64,000 nucleotides of DNA from Zhengella mangrovi (lineage in GTDB: Bacteria > Pseudomonadota > Alphaproteobacteria > Rhizobiales > Rhizobiaceae), in NCBI RefSeq assembly GCF_002727065.1, contig NZ_PDVP01000017.1:1-64000 (forward strand), given 5' to 3'. The translations under genes were made by a program, and so were the position numbers. A model generated the notes under the pieces. It was not told the DNA's origin. It saw only the letters and a program-made list of their open reading frames with translations, and did no database searches. Positions 16,296-24,614 of this stretch are shown here, piece after piece (position 1 is the stretch's first letter; every line of letters starts with the position of its first letter).

Positions 16296-17531
16296 TCACG
16301 AGATCGATCCGTCCGGTCCGGCCACGGTTCCCTCGTCATGGAGCCGGCCAATCGCGTGGTCCGGCAGGCCAAGCAGGGTGGCCAGGATCTCGTCGGTATG
16401 TTCGCCGAGGTCGGGCGCCCTCCCCGGCATGCCGCGCTCGTCACTGCCGACCGTCGCGGCGGCACCGGGCGTCAGGTAGGTCTCGCCTGTCAGGTGCGAA
16501 ACCGGGTGGAAGAGCGGGTTGGCCTCGGAGATCAGGCCGGGATGGCCGATCGCCTCGTGCAGCGTGTTGTACGGCCCCCAGCAGACCCGCGTACCGGCAA
16601 ACAGGGTCTCGACCTGGCTGAACGTCATGGCGCCGATGGCCGCCGCGACCAGCGGGTTGAGCCGCGCGCGATGCGTGAAGCGCACGCCTTCGTCGCGGCT
16701 GAAGTCGACACCGAGGCCGGTTTCCAGGGACGCGACCGCCTCCCCGAGGCAAAGCGTCCTGACGAGATCCGCCCATTGCGGCCGCGTCAGCGCGATGACG
16801 ATGATCCGCTTGCCGTCCGCGGTCGCGAAATCCCGCCCGAAACTGCCGTAGAGGTCGTTGCCGAGGCGCGGACGGTCCTGCCCGCTCGCCGTGACTTCGC
16901 CGATCTGGCCGAGATGCCCTATGAAGGCCATGGCGACATCGCCGAGCGGCAGGCGGATCTCCGTCCCCTGCCCGGTCATCCGCCGCCGGCGTTCCGCGGC
17001 GAGCAGTGCGAAGGCGGCGTAGAGCCCGGCGGCGATGTCCCAGGCCGGCAGGACATGGTTGACCGGTTCGTCGCCGAGATTTGCAGGGCCGGTCATCAGC
17101 GGAACGCCGATGGCGCTGTTGACCGTGTAATCGAGCGCGGTCGTGCCATTGGCCCAGCCCATCACGCGCGCAGTGATCAGGTCCGGCCGAAGTGCCGCCA
17201 GCCCCTCATGGGCAAGGAAACCGTCATGCGGGAAATTGGTGACGAAGAGCCCGCCGTTCTCTCCCGGTGCGGTAACGATCTGGCGCAGCAATTCGCGCCC
17301 CGCCGGCGTGCCGAGATTGACGGCAATCGACTTCTTGCCCTTGTTCAGGCCCTCCCAGTAGAAACTGCGGTCGTTTTGCGCCTTCGGCCAGCGGCGATAG
17401 TCCGGTCCGCCACCGATGGGGTCGCAGCGGATCACCTCGGCCCCGAACTGCTGGAGATGCAGCGAACAACTGGGCGCGGCGATGAAGGAGGCCGCCTCGA
17501 CAACCCGCAATCCGTCAAGAAGAGTGTACAT
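16296..17531 (-). CDS. Family III CoA transferase (CaiB/BaiF), similar to 2-methylfumaryl-CoA isomerase
   Basis: The 411-residue protein starts MYTLLDGLRVVEAASFIAAP and contains IRCDPIGGGPDYRRWP and YWEGLNKGKKSIAVNL. These segments resemble the intramolecular CoA transferase that moves CoA within 2-methylfumarate (mesaconyl-C1-C4 CoA transferase). The catalytic Asp of the family is probably in LPAWDIAAGLYAA, near residue 165. Length is normal. The start at 17531 is preferred over an upstream in-frame ATG at 17609 because family similarity begins there. It is the last gene of the minus-strand run from 25432, 154 nt after the alcohol dehydrogenase and behind a strong hairpin, so it may be less expressed or separately controlled. 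Actual substrate is unknown. Confidence 0.85.
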   Translation of the reverse strand: MYTLLDGLRVVEAASFIAAPSCSLHLQQFGAEVIRCDPIGGGPDYRRWPKAQNDRSFYWEGLNKGKKSIAVNLGTPAGRELLRQIVTAPGENGGLFVTNFPHDGFLAHEGLAALRPDLITARVMGWANGTTALDYTVNSAIGVPLMTGPANLGDEPVNHVLPAWDIAAGLYAAFALLAAERRRRMTGQGTEIRLPLGDVAMAFIGHLGQIGEVTASGQDRPRLGNDLYGSFGRDFATADGKRIIVIALTRPQWADLVRTLCLGEAVASLETGLGVDFSRDEGVRFTHRARLNPLVAAAIGAMTFSQVETLFAGTRVCWGPYNTLHEAIGHPGLISEANPLFHPVSHLTGETYLTPGAAATVGSDERGMPGRAPDLGEHTDEILATLLGLPDHAIGRLHDEGTVAGPDGSIS

Positions 17532-17630
17532 GCATTCCCACCGTCGATTGGAACTGGCGCTTCGGCTCCCTAGGAAGCAGCGAATCCGGCGCGGCGCAAC
17601 CGGAAACACGATGCAATCATCCGCGCAAAC

Positions 17631-17682
17631 GGAACAGGCCGGTCGCCCGGCCCTGTTTCCATTCCGGTCCCCGGCCTGTTCC
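17631..17682 (-). terminator. Long inverted repeat behind the alcohol dehydrogenase gene
   Basis: GGAACAGGCCGG (17631-17642) and CCGGCCTGTTCC (17671-17682) are perfect 12-nt inverted copies. The left arm can also pair with an internal CCGGCCCTGTTTCC with small bulges, so two mutually exclusive folds are possible. It sits directly after the stop of the minus-strand alcohol dehydrogenase gene. No T-run follows on that strand, so it may protect the 3' end of the mRNA or attenuate rather than terminate. Confidence 0.5.
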
Positions 17683-17685
17683 GCT

Positions 17686-18834
17686 TCAGCCCATGCAGGC
17701 GTGGAAAAGCTTCGTCGTGTTCGCCTTGGTCATCTTGACCGGGTTGCCACCGGCACTGGGGTCCTTGAGCGCCATCTTGACCATCTCGTCGATGCGGTCG
17801 GTGCCGACCCCGAGCGCCGTCAGGTTGGCGGGAATGCCGAATTCCTCCCGCATCGCCATCACGTGGTCGCGGAACCCGTTGAAGCCCCGCTTGATGCCCA
17901 GGTAGGCCGCGGCCTGCGCGATCCGGTCCTTGATGACGCGACGGTTCATGTCCAGCACCATCGGCATGACCACGGCATTGGTCGTGCCGTGATGCGTGTT
18001 GTAGACCGCGCCGATCGGATGCGAGATCGCGTGAATGGCGCCGAGACCCTTCTGGAAGGCGACGGCGCCCATGGCGGCCGCGCTCATCATGTGTGCCCGG
18101 GCCTCGATGTCGGTGCCGTCCGCGTAGGCGCGCGGCAGGTATTCCTTGACGAGGCGCATGCCCTCCAGCGCGATGCCCTGGCTCATCGGATGGTAGAAGG
18201 GCGACGAGAACGCTTCCAGGCAATGCGCGAAGGCATCCATGCCCGTCCCTGCGGTGATGGTCCTGGGCATGCCCACCGTCAGTTCGGGGTCGCAGATCGT
18301 GATGGTCGGCAGGAATTTCGGGTGGAAGATGATCTTCTTCACATGCGTCTTGGAATTGGTGATGACGCTCGCGCGTCCCACTTCCGAACCGGTGCCGGCC
18401 GTCGTTGGCACGGCCACGATCGGCGCGATGCCCTCCGTCGAGGCGCGGGTCCACCAGTCGCCGATATCCTCGAAGTCCCAGACCGGCCGCGTCTGCCCGG
18501 CCATGAAGGCAACCGCCTTGCCAAGATCGAGGCCGGAACCGCCGCCGAAGGCGACCACGCCATCATGGCCGCCATCCCTGAAAGCCTTGACGCCGGCCTC
18601 GAGATTGATCTCGTTCGGGTTGGGATCGACATCGGCGAACAGCGCACGGCCCAATCCGCCCTCCTCGAGAACGGACAACGCCGTCTGCGTGATCTCCATG
18701 CCGGCCAGCCCGCGGTCGGTCACCAGGAGCGGCTTGCTCATGCCGGCGGCCTTGCAGGCGTCGGCCAGTTCCCGGATGCGGCCGGCGCCGAATTTGATGG
18801 CGGTCGGATAGGACCAGTTGGCAACAGGGGTCAT
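17686..18834 (-). CDS. Iron-containing (group III) alcohol dehydrogenase
   Basis: The 382-residue protein has the family NAD-binding GGGSG at 97-101 (VVAFGGGSGLDLGKAVAFM). It also has the metal-binding region with MDAFAHCLEAFSSPFYHPMS and HPIGAVYNTHHGTTNAVVMP, where one Asp and three His residues bind Fe2+. It oxidises primary alcohols or reduces aldehydes with NAD(P). ATG at 18834 overlaps the TGA of the aldehyde dehydrogenase gene (ATGA), a strong start indicator. With the aldehyde dehydrogenase upstream and the glutamine-synthetase-like ligase before that, the likely step is oxidation of the hydroxyl of a gamma-glutamylated amino alcohol. Confidence 0.93.
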   Translation of the reverse strand: MTPVANWSYPTAIKFGAGRIRELADACKAAGMSKPLLVTDRGLAGMEITQTALSVLEEGGLGRALFADVDPNPNEINLEAGVKAFRDGGHDGVVAFGGGSGLDLGKAVAFMAGQTRPVWDFEDIGDWWTRASTEGIAPIVAVPTTAGTGSEVGRASVITNSKTHVKKIIFHPKFLPTITICDPELTVGMPRTITAGTGMDAFAHCLEAFSSPFYHPMSQGIALEGMRLVKEYLPRAYADGTDIEARAHMMSAAAMGAVAFQKGLGAIHAISHPIGAVYNTHHGTTNAVVMPMVLDMNRRVIKDRIAQAAAYLGIKRGFNGFRDHVMAMREEFGIPANLTALGVGTDRIDEMVKMALKDPSAGGNPVKMTKANTTKLFHACMG

Positions 18835-20219
18835 GCCTTTGCTTTCCTCAGGTGGTAGGACTTGGGACGGGTCAGGTTGTGATAGCCGATTTCCGACAGC
18901 GCCCCGCCGCGCCCGGTGTTCTTGCAGCCGTTCCAGCACAGCGCCGGATCCAGGTAGTCGGCACGGTTCATGAACACCGTGCCGGTCTCGATGTCGCGTC
19001 CGATCCGTGCCGCCCGCTCGGTGTCCTGCGTCCAGAGGGAGGCCGTCAGACCGAAGGCACTGTCGTTCATCAGCGCCAGCGCCTCGGCATCGTCCTTGAC
19101 CGGCATGATGCCGACCACCGGGCCGAAACTCTCGTCGCGCATCACCCGCATCTGGTGGTTCACCCCGGTCAGCACCTGCGGCATCAGGTAGGCCCCGCCA
19201 TCGTCTTCCGGAAAGCGCGCCGGGTCGATGAGCGCCTGCGCCCCGTCCCGGACCGCTTCGGCCGTCTGCGCCCGCACTTCCGCGGCGAAGCGGGTCGAGG
19301 CCATGGGGCCGAGCGTCGTTTCAGCGTCGAACGGGTTCCCCAGTTTCAGCTTGTTGACCCAGTCGACCGCCTTGCCGACGAAGGCGTCGAAGCGCGATTC
19401 ATGCACGTAGATGCGTTCGATGCCGCAGCAGCACTGGCCGGCGTTGAACATGGCGCCGTCCATCAGAACATCGACCGCCCAGTCGATATCGGCATCGTCC
19501 ATCACGTAGCCGGGATCCTTGCCGCCAAGTTCAAGACCGAGCGGCGTGAAGGTCCCTGCCGCAGCCCGTTCGATGGCCGCGCCGCTCCCCGTCGACCCGG
19601 TGAAATTGACGAAGTCGAACGACCGGGCCGCGATCAGGGCCTCGGTCGTCGCGTGGTCGAGAAAGACGTTGGCGAAGACGTCCTTCGGCATGCCGGCCTC
19701 GTCGAAGGCGCGGACGATCCGTTCACCGACCAGGAGCGTCTGCGTGGCATGCTTGATGATCACCGCGTTGCCCGCGATCAGCGCCGGCAAGATCGTGTTG
19801 ATCGCCGTGAGATAGGGATAGTTCCACGGTGCGATCACCAGGACCACGCCATGCGGTTCGCGCTCGATGCGGCGCTCGAAGCTGGCGGACTCCTCGCTGA
19901 TCAGCGGCGCCAGCGCCTTGCCGGCGATCGAGGCCATGTAGCCGGCGCGCTCGTTGACGCCGCCGAACTCGCCGCCGTAGCGCACCGGCCGGCCCATCAT
20001 CCAGGCCAGTTCCGGCACCACCTCATCGACCATCGCGTTGAGCCGCTCGATGCCCGCCGCAACAAGGGCAATGCGCTCGTCGAGCGGCCGCCGTGCCCAT
20101 TCCTTCTGCGCAGCCCGCGCCCGTGCCACCAGGGCCCCGGCAGCCGCCGCGTCCAGCAGCGGGCGCTCGGCATAGACCGATCCGTCGACCGGAGAAATGC
20201 ATTTCGCTGTTTGTGTCAT
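18831..20219 (-). CDS. Aldehyde dehydrogenase (NAD(P)-dependent)
   Basis: The 462-residue protein has all core ALDH motifs: PWNYPY at 131-136, FTGSTGSG at 206-213, the general-base Glu in LELGGKD (E230) and the nucleophile in GQCCCG (C264). Three cysteines in a row at the active site are seen in several amino-aldehyde-type ALDHs. It is slightly short because the N-terminal arm is reduced. The ATG at 20219 starts one base after the glutamine-synthetase-like gene's stop, and the end overlaps the alcohol dehydrogenase start. Together the two dehydrogenases can turn a primary alcohol into a carboxylate. Confidence 0.94.
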   Translation of the reverse strand: MTQTAKCISPVDGSVYAERPLLDAAAAGALVARARAAQKEWARRPLDERIALVAAGIERLNAMVDEVVPELAWMMGRPVRYGGEFGGVNERAGYMASIAGKALAPLISEESASFERRIEREPHGVVLVIAPWNYPYLTAINTILPALIAGNAVIIKHATQTLLVGERIVRAFDEAGMPKDVFANVFLDHATTEALIAARSFDFVNFTGSTGSGAAIERAAAGTFTPLGLELGGKDPGYVMDDADIDWAVDVLMDGAMFNAGQCCCGIERIYVHESRFDAFVGKAVDWVNKLKLGNPFDAETTLGPMASTRFAAEVRAQTAEAVRDGAQALIDPARFPEDDGGAYLMPQVLTGVNHQMRVMRDESFGPVVGIMPVKDDAEALALMNDSAFGLTASLWTQDTERAARIGRDIETGTVFMNRADYLDPALCWNGCKNTGRGGALSEIGYHNLTRPKSYHLRKAKA

Positions 20220-20220
20220 C

Positions 20221-21579
20221 TCATGCTCTCTCGAAGCCGCGCGCAATTTCCCAGTCGGTCACGACCCGGTCGAATTCCTCCTGCTCCCATTGCGCACATC
20301 GCGTGTAATGGTCAATCACATCGTCGCCCATCGCCTCGCGCAGCATTGCCGACGCGCTCAGCGTCCGGGTTGCGTCGCGCAGGGTCGCGGGCACCTCGGG
20401 CGCCTCGCGCGCGTCGTAGATGTCGCCGCTGGTCGGCGGGGCCAGCTCCATCTTCTCCTCGATACCCTTCATGCCGGCGGCGAGTTGCGCCGCCAGGGCG
20501 AGGTAGGGATTGATGTCCGAGCCGCTGATGCGGCACTCCACCCGCACACCCCTGGTTCCCTCGCCGCAAAGCCGGAAACCGGCCGTGCGGTTGTCGACCG
20601 ACCATGCCGTCTTGGTCGGCGCGAAGGTGCCCTTCATGAAGCGCTTGTAGCTGTTCACGTAGGGCGCGAGGAACCAGGTGTAGTCCCGCGCATAGGCGAT
20701 CAGGCCTGCCATGTAGTGGCGCATTGTCTGCGACATGCCGTAGTCGCCATCCTTGTCGTAAAAGGCATTGGCGCCATCGGCATCGAACAGCGACTGGTGG
20801 ACATGGGCGGAACTTCCGACGCGCGCCTGGTGCCACTTCGGCAGGAAGGTCACGGCGCGGCCCTGCTGCCAGGCGATCTCCTTGGTCGCATGCTTGGCAA
20901 TGGTGTGATGGTCGGCGGTCAGGAGTGCCGGCGCGTAGCGGATGTTGAGTTCCTCCTGCCCGGCCTCCGCCTCGCCCTTGGAGTTCTCGACCGGCACGCT
21001 CATCGCCACGAGGTGATTGCGCAGCGGGCGCATGATCGCCTCTTCCTTGGTCGTCTGCAGGATGTGGTAATCCTCGTTGTAGCCGCTGATCGGCTCCAGC
21101 GCGCGGAACCCGGACTTGCGGATCTCGTCGAACGACTTTTCGAACAGGAAGAACTCCAGTTCCGTCGCCATGATCGGGGTCAGGCCGATCGCCTCGAAGC
21201 GGGCGATCTGGCGCTTCAGCACCTCGCGCGGCGAATGGGCAACCGGCGCATGCGTGTGGTGATCGAGGAGGTCGCAAAGCACCATTGCCGTGCCTTCAAG
21301 CCACGGCACCGGACGGATCGTCGAGAGATCCGGCTTCATGATGTAGTCGCCGTAGCCCTGCCGCCAACTGGTCGAGGCATATCCTTCCGGCGTCGCCATC
21401 TCCAGGTCCGTCGCCAGCAGGTAATTGCAGCAATGGGTCTCCTCGTGGGCGCTGTCGATGAAGTGCCCGGCCGTGAAGCGCTTGCCCATCAGCCTGCCCT
21501 GCATGTCGACGAGACACACAAGAACCGTGTCGATCTCGCCGGCTTTCACCGCCTTTTTCAGAGTGTCGAATGTCATCAT
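20221..21579 (-). CDS. Glutamine-synthetase-like gamma-glutamyl-amine ligase
   Basis: The 452-residue protein has the GS catalytic core: ATELEFF at 138-144, paired metal-binding Glu residues in EAEAGQEELN (about 203-212), HVHQS at 259-263 and a VECRISGSDINPYLALAA stretch. The N-terminal beta-grasp part is short, and the adenylylation tyrosine region of housekeeping GlnA is absent. This is the PuuA/GlnT-like group that joins glutamate to amines at the expense of ATP. Linked ALDH, iron alcohol dehydrogenase, TRAP transporter and an N-formylglutamate amidohydrolase-like gene argue for an amino-alcohol ligase (as known for gamma-glutamyl ethanolamide or alaninol formation), not for nitrogen assimilation. 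Specific amine is inferred, not shown. Confidence 0.9.
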   Translation of the reverse strand: MMTFDTLKKAVKAGEIDTVLVCLVDMQGRLMGKRFTAGHFIDSAHEETHCCNYLLATDLEMATPEGYASTSWRQGYGDYIMKPDLSTIRPVPWLEGTAMVLCDLLDHHTHAPVAHSPREVLKRQIARFEAIGLTPIMATELEFFLFEKSFDEIRKSGFRALEPISGYNEDYHILQTTKEEAIMRPLRNHLVAMSVPVENSKGEAEAGQEELNIRYAPALLTADHHTIAKHATKEIAWQQGRAVTFLPKWHQARVGSSAHVHQSLFDADGANAFYDKDGDYGMSQTMRHYMAGLIAYARDYTWFLAPYVNSYKRFMKGTFAPTKTAWSVDNRTAGFRLCGEGTRGVRVECRISGSDINPYLALAAQLAAGMKGIEEKMELAPPTSGDIYDAREAPEVPATLRDATRTLSASAMLREAMGDDVIDHYTRCAQWEQEEFDRVVTDWEIARGFERA

Positions 21580-21610
21580 CGTCCGCGCCTTCTGTCGGTC
21601 CTACGAGGAT

Positions 21611-21665
21611 GGCCGGGGGCAAGCCCCCGGCCAAAGTTGTGTTCCGGCTTGCCGGGCCCGGCAAG
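21611..21665 (-). promoter_or_regulatory. Two strong hairpins between the binding-protein gene and the ligase gene
   Basis: GGCCGGGGGC (21611-21620) pairs perfectly with GCCCCCGGCC (21623-21632) around a two-base AA loop. CTTGCCGGGCCCGGCAAG (21648-21665) is a perfect 18-nt palindrome that begins 13 nt behind the TRAP binding-protein stop on the minus strand. No T-run follows either stem. Stems here commonly stabilise the message of the abundant periplasmic protein or reduce read-through into the following enzyme genes. Confidence 0.6.
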
Positions 21666-21678
21666 CGCGACGGTCAGG

Positions 21679-22725
21679 TCAGCTCTGGCTGTAGGGGAAG
21701 CCGGCGTGATTGATGACCTTGTTGTACTCCTTGAAGATCGAGATGACCTTGGCCTTCAGCTCGCTCTCCGCCGCGATCTCGTCCCAGAACTCGATCGCCG
21801 CATTTTCGACCTGCGCCCATTCCGCGGCCGGCACGGAGCGCAGCTGCAGCTTGTCGCCCGTCGCGCGAAGCTTGGCCTCGCCGCCCCAGTACCACTGGTT
21901 CCGGAACGTGTGGCTGGCTTCCATGCAGGACATGTAGATCTGCTTGAGATGATCCGGCAGGTCCGCCCACTTCTTTTCGTTGGCGAACCACGAACCGATC
22001 CAGGCGCCGGAAATGTTGTTGGTCAGGAAGTAGTCCGTGACGTTTGCCCAGCCGACCGTGTAGTCCTCGGTGATGCCCGACCAGGACATGCCGTCGAGTT
22101 CCCCGGTCTGGACCGCCACTTCGGCGTCCTCGTAGGGGATCTGCACCGGGATCACGCCGAACTTGGTCAGGAAGCGCCCGGCCGTCGGGAACGTGTAGAG
22201 CTTCAGGCCGCTGAGGTCCTCGAGCGACTTGATTTCCTTCTTGGTGTTGAAGTTGCATGGATCCTGGCCGGCAGCCGAGAGCCACACGACGCCGCCGACC
22301 TTCGCGTAGGCGTCACGCCAGATGTCGGCGAGCCCGTACTGCTGGAAGAGCACCGGCACGTCCATGATGGAGCGGGTCGCGAAGGGGAAATAGCCGCCGA
22401 AAATACCGACCTCGGTCGGCGATGCCATCGAATCGTCGTCGGAATGCACCGCGTCGATCGTCCCGGCCTGCATGGCGCGGAACAGTTCGCCGGTCGGCAC
22501 GATCTGGTCGGCGAAGAACAGCTCGATCACCATCTCGCCGTTGGCCGCCTTGTTGAAGGCATCGACGAAGGGCTGGGTAACGTACTGGCCCAGCGTCGCG
22601 CCGGCGTAGGTCTGCATCCGCCAGCGGATCGGCTCCTGCGCGATGACGGGCGGGGCGGCCAGTGCGGTTCCGGCTGCAGCGCCTGCCACGCCGGTGGTCC
22701 TAAGGAATTGACGCCTGTTGAACAT
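21679..22725 (-). CDS. TRAP transporter substrate-binding protein with Tat-type signal
   Basis: The 348-residue precursor opens with MFNRRQFLRTTGVAGAAAGT, a twin-arginine motif (RRQFLR) and hydrophobic stretch, with cleavage near residue 30 (VIAQ). The mature part follows the DctP fold with a GELFRAMQAGTIDAVHSDDD segment and SLEDLSGLKLYTFPTAGRFL, where the usual arginine in the binding site is at the R of AGR. AAAGGAG stands 7 nt before the ATG. Export by Tat suggests folding or oligomerisation before transport, as in the TakP-like group of TRAP proteins that bind 2-oxo acids. The ligand here may be the amino alcohol or an acidic derivative. Confidence 0.92.
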   Translation of the reverse strand: MFNRRQFLRTTGVAGAAAGTALAAPPVIAQEPIRWRMQTYAGATLGQYVTQPFVDAFNKAANGEMVIELFFADQIVPTGELFRAMQAGTIDAVHSDDDSMASPTEVGIFGGYFPFATRSIMDVPVLFQQYGLADIWRDAYAKVGGVVWLSAAGQDPCNFNTKKEIKSLEDLSGLKLYTFPTAGRFLTKFGVIPVQIPYEDAEVAVQTGELDGMSWSGITEDYTVGWANVTDYFLTNNISGAWIGSWFANEKKWADLPDHLKQIYMSCMEASHTFRNQWYWGGEAKLRATGDKLQLRSVPAAEWAQVENAAIEFWDEIAAESELKAKVISIFKEYNKVINHAGFPYSQS

Positions 22726-22752
22726 GCCATTCTCCTTTGTTGGTTTGCAGTC

Positions 22753-24087
22753 TCACCCTTGAAGTTTTCCCTGGAATTGCGACGGCAGCCACAAGGCCAG
22801 ATCGGGGTACATCATCACGATCAGGAGGGTAATCATCATGACCAGGACGAACGGAATCACGGACAGGTAGATGTCACGCAGGCGGATGTCCGGCGGGGCC
22901 ATCGCGCGCATCAGGAACAGGTTGTAGCCGAAGGGCGGCGTCATGTAGGCGATCTGGCAGGTGATCGTGTAGAGCACACCGTACCAGACGAGATCGAATT
23001 CCAGCGCCTTGACCAGCGGCACGTAGAGCGGCGCGACGATCACCAGCATCGCCGTGTCGTCGAGGAACGTGCCCATCAGCAGGAACGACAGCTGCATCAG
23101 GATCAGCACCTGCCAGCGGTCCAGCCCCAGCCGGTCGAGGAAGAAGCCCTCGATGGCCTTGACCGCGCCGAGCCCGTCAAAGACGGCGCCGAAGCACAGC
23201 GCGGCAAGGATGATCCACATGAACATGCAGGAAATGCCGAGCGTCTTGCGCACGGTGTTCTCGAACACCTCGCGCGTCAGCCGCCGCTTGATCACGGCCG
23301 CGGCCATGGCCGCCAGCGCACCGACCGCCGAGCTCTCCACCAGGCTGGTCACGCCCATCAGGAACAGGCCGTTCATCAGGAAGAAGATCGCCAGCGGCAG
23401 GATGCCGGCACGCAGCAGGCGGAACCGCTCGCCCCAGGTGATCTGCGCCCGCTCCTCCGCCGGAAGCGGTGGCCCGAGGTGCGGCTGGATCGAGCAGCGC
23501 ACCGCGATGTAGACGATGAACAGGCCGGCCATCAGCAGGCCGGGGAAGACTCCGGCGAGCCAGAGCTGGCTGACCGGCTGGCGCGCGATCATGCCGTAAA
23601 GGACGAGCACGACGGACGGCGGAATGAGAATGCCCAGGCTCGACCCGCCCTGGATGACGCCCGTGATCATCTGCTTGTCGTAGCCGCGCCGCAGCAGTTC
23701 CGGCAGCGCGATCGTCGCGCCGATGGCCATGCCGGCAACCGACAGGCCGTTCATCGCCGAGATGATCACCATCAGCCCGATCGTGCCGATGGCCAGGCCG
23801 CCGGGGATCGGCCCGAACCAGACATGGAACATCTTGTAGAGATCGTCCGCGATCCGGCTCTCCGACAGCATGTAGCCCATGAAGATGAACATCGGCAGCG
23901 TCAGCAGCGGGTACCACTTCATCAGCTTGATGGATTGCGCGAAGGCGATCTCCACCCCGCCCGTGCCCCACAGCGGCAGCGCGGCGATCACGGCAACCGC
24001 GCCGATGACACCGAAGACGCGCTGGCCCGTCATCAGCAGCAGCATCATCGATGTGAACATGAACATGGCGATGAGCTGGTAGCTCAT
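22753..24087 (-). CDS. TRAP transporter large permease subunit (DctM-type)
   Basis: The 444-residue protein has about 12 membrane spans and the DctM-type segments LTLPMFIFMGYMLSES, GGSSLGILIPPSVVLVLYGM and MTPPFGYNLFLMRAM. The start at 24087 overlaps the stop of the DctQ gene by four bases (ATGA). The frame is open to 24624 but that part only covers the DctQ gene in another frame. Between its stop and the binding-protein ATG lie 27 nt with a good ribosome binding site. Confidence 0.94.
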   Translation of the reverse strand: MSYQLIAMFMFTSMMLLLMTGQRVFGVIGAVAVIAALPLWGTGGVEIAFAQSIKLMKWYPLLTLPMFIFMGYMLSESRIADDLYKMFHVWFGPIPGGLAIGTIGLMVIISAMNGLSVAGMAIGATIALPELLRRGYDKQMITGVIQGGSSLGILIPPSVVLVLYGMIARQPVSQLWLAGVFPGLLMAGLFIVYIAVRCSIQPHLGPPLPAEERAQITWGERFRLLRAGILPLAIFFLMNGLFLMGVTSLVESSAVGALAAMAAAVIKRRLTREVFENTVRKTLGISCMFMWIILAALCFGAVFDGLGAVKAIEGFFLDRLGLDRWQVLILMQLSFLLMGTFLDDTAMLVIVAPLYVPLVKALEFDLVWYGVLYTITCQIAYMTPPFGYNLFLMRAMAPPDIRLRDIYLSVIPFVLVMMITLLIVMMYPDLALWLPSQFQGKLQG

Positions 24088-24614
24088 AGTCCGGCCTCCG
24101 TCTGGTGGCGGACATCGATGCCCTTGAGAAACAGGATGTCGCGGAACAGCTCGGCGATGGCCTGGAGCAGCATCAGGAAGATGCCGAGCGTGGCGATGGA
24201 CTTGACCGGCCACATGTAGGGCCGCCAGACCGAGTGGGCCCGTTCGCCGTACTCGATCGCGTAGGTCGTGCTCGACACGCCGCCATAGAACAGGACGCAC
24301 AGGTAGAAGATCAGGAACAGCACGGTGATGCTGTCGATGGCGGCCTTCCGGCGCGGCGAGAAATTGCCGTAGACCAAGTCCATGCGGACATGGTCCCCTA
24401 GGTGCATGGAATAGGGTCCGCCGAGCAGGTAGTAGGCCACCATGACGAACTGGGCGAATTCCAGCGTCCACAACGTCGGCGTGCCGGCATACTTGGAGAT
24501 CGACGACCAGAGTAGCACGCCCATCAGCAGGAAGATCAGGTACATCGCAAAGCGCCCGACGCGGTAGTTCACCCCGTCGACGACCCTGACGAATCGGCTC
24601 ATGGCGGTCAGCAT
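24084..24614 (-). CDS. TRAP transporter small membrane subunit (DctQ-type)
   Basis: The 176-residue protein has four predicted membrane segments and a central HLGDHVRMDLVYGNFSPRRK loop typical of DctQ. ATG at 24614 overlaps the stop of the amidohydrolase-like gene upstream (ATGA). An internal Met at 24602 is possible but less coupled. It forms the membrane complex with the DctM subunit encoded next. Confidence 0.9.
   Translation of the reverse strand: MLTAMSRFVRVVDGVNYRVGRFAMYLIFLLMGVLLWSSISKYAGTPTLWTLEFAQFVMVAYYLLGGPYSMHLGDHVRMDLVYGNFSPRRKAAIDSITVLFLIFYLCVLFYGGVSSTTYAIEYGERAHSVWRPYMWPVKSIATLGIFLMLLQAIAELFRDILFLKGIDVRHQTEAGL

Noticed and set aside
20197-24219. A 1340-residue open frame on the plus strand
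   Set aside because: It runs antisense through the TRAP, ligase and aldehyde dehydrogenase genes, which all have clear family motifs. The translation is His/Arg/Gly-rich without any domain, as expected for a shadow frame in high-GC DNA.
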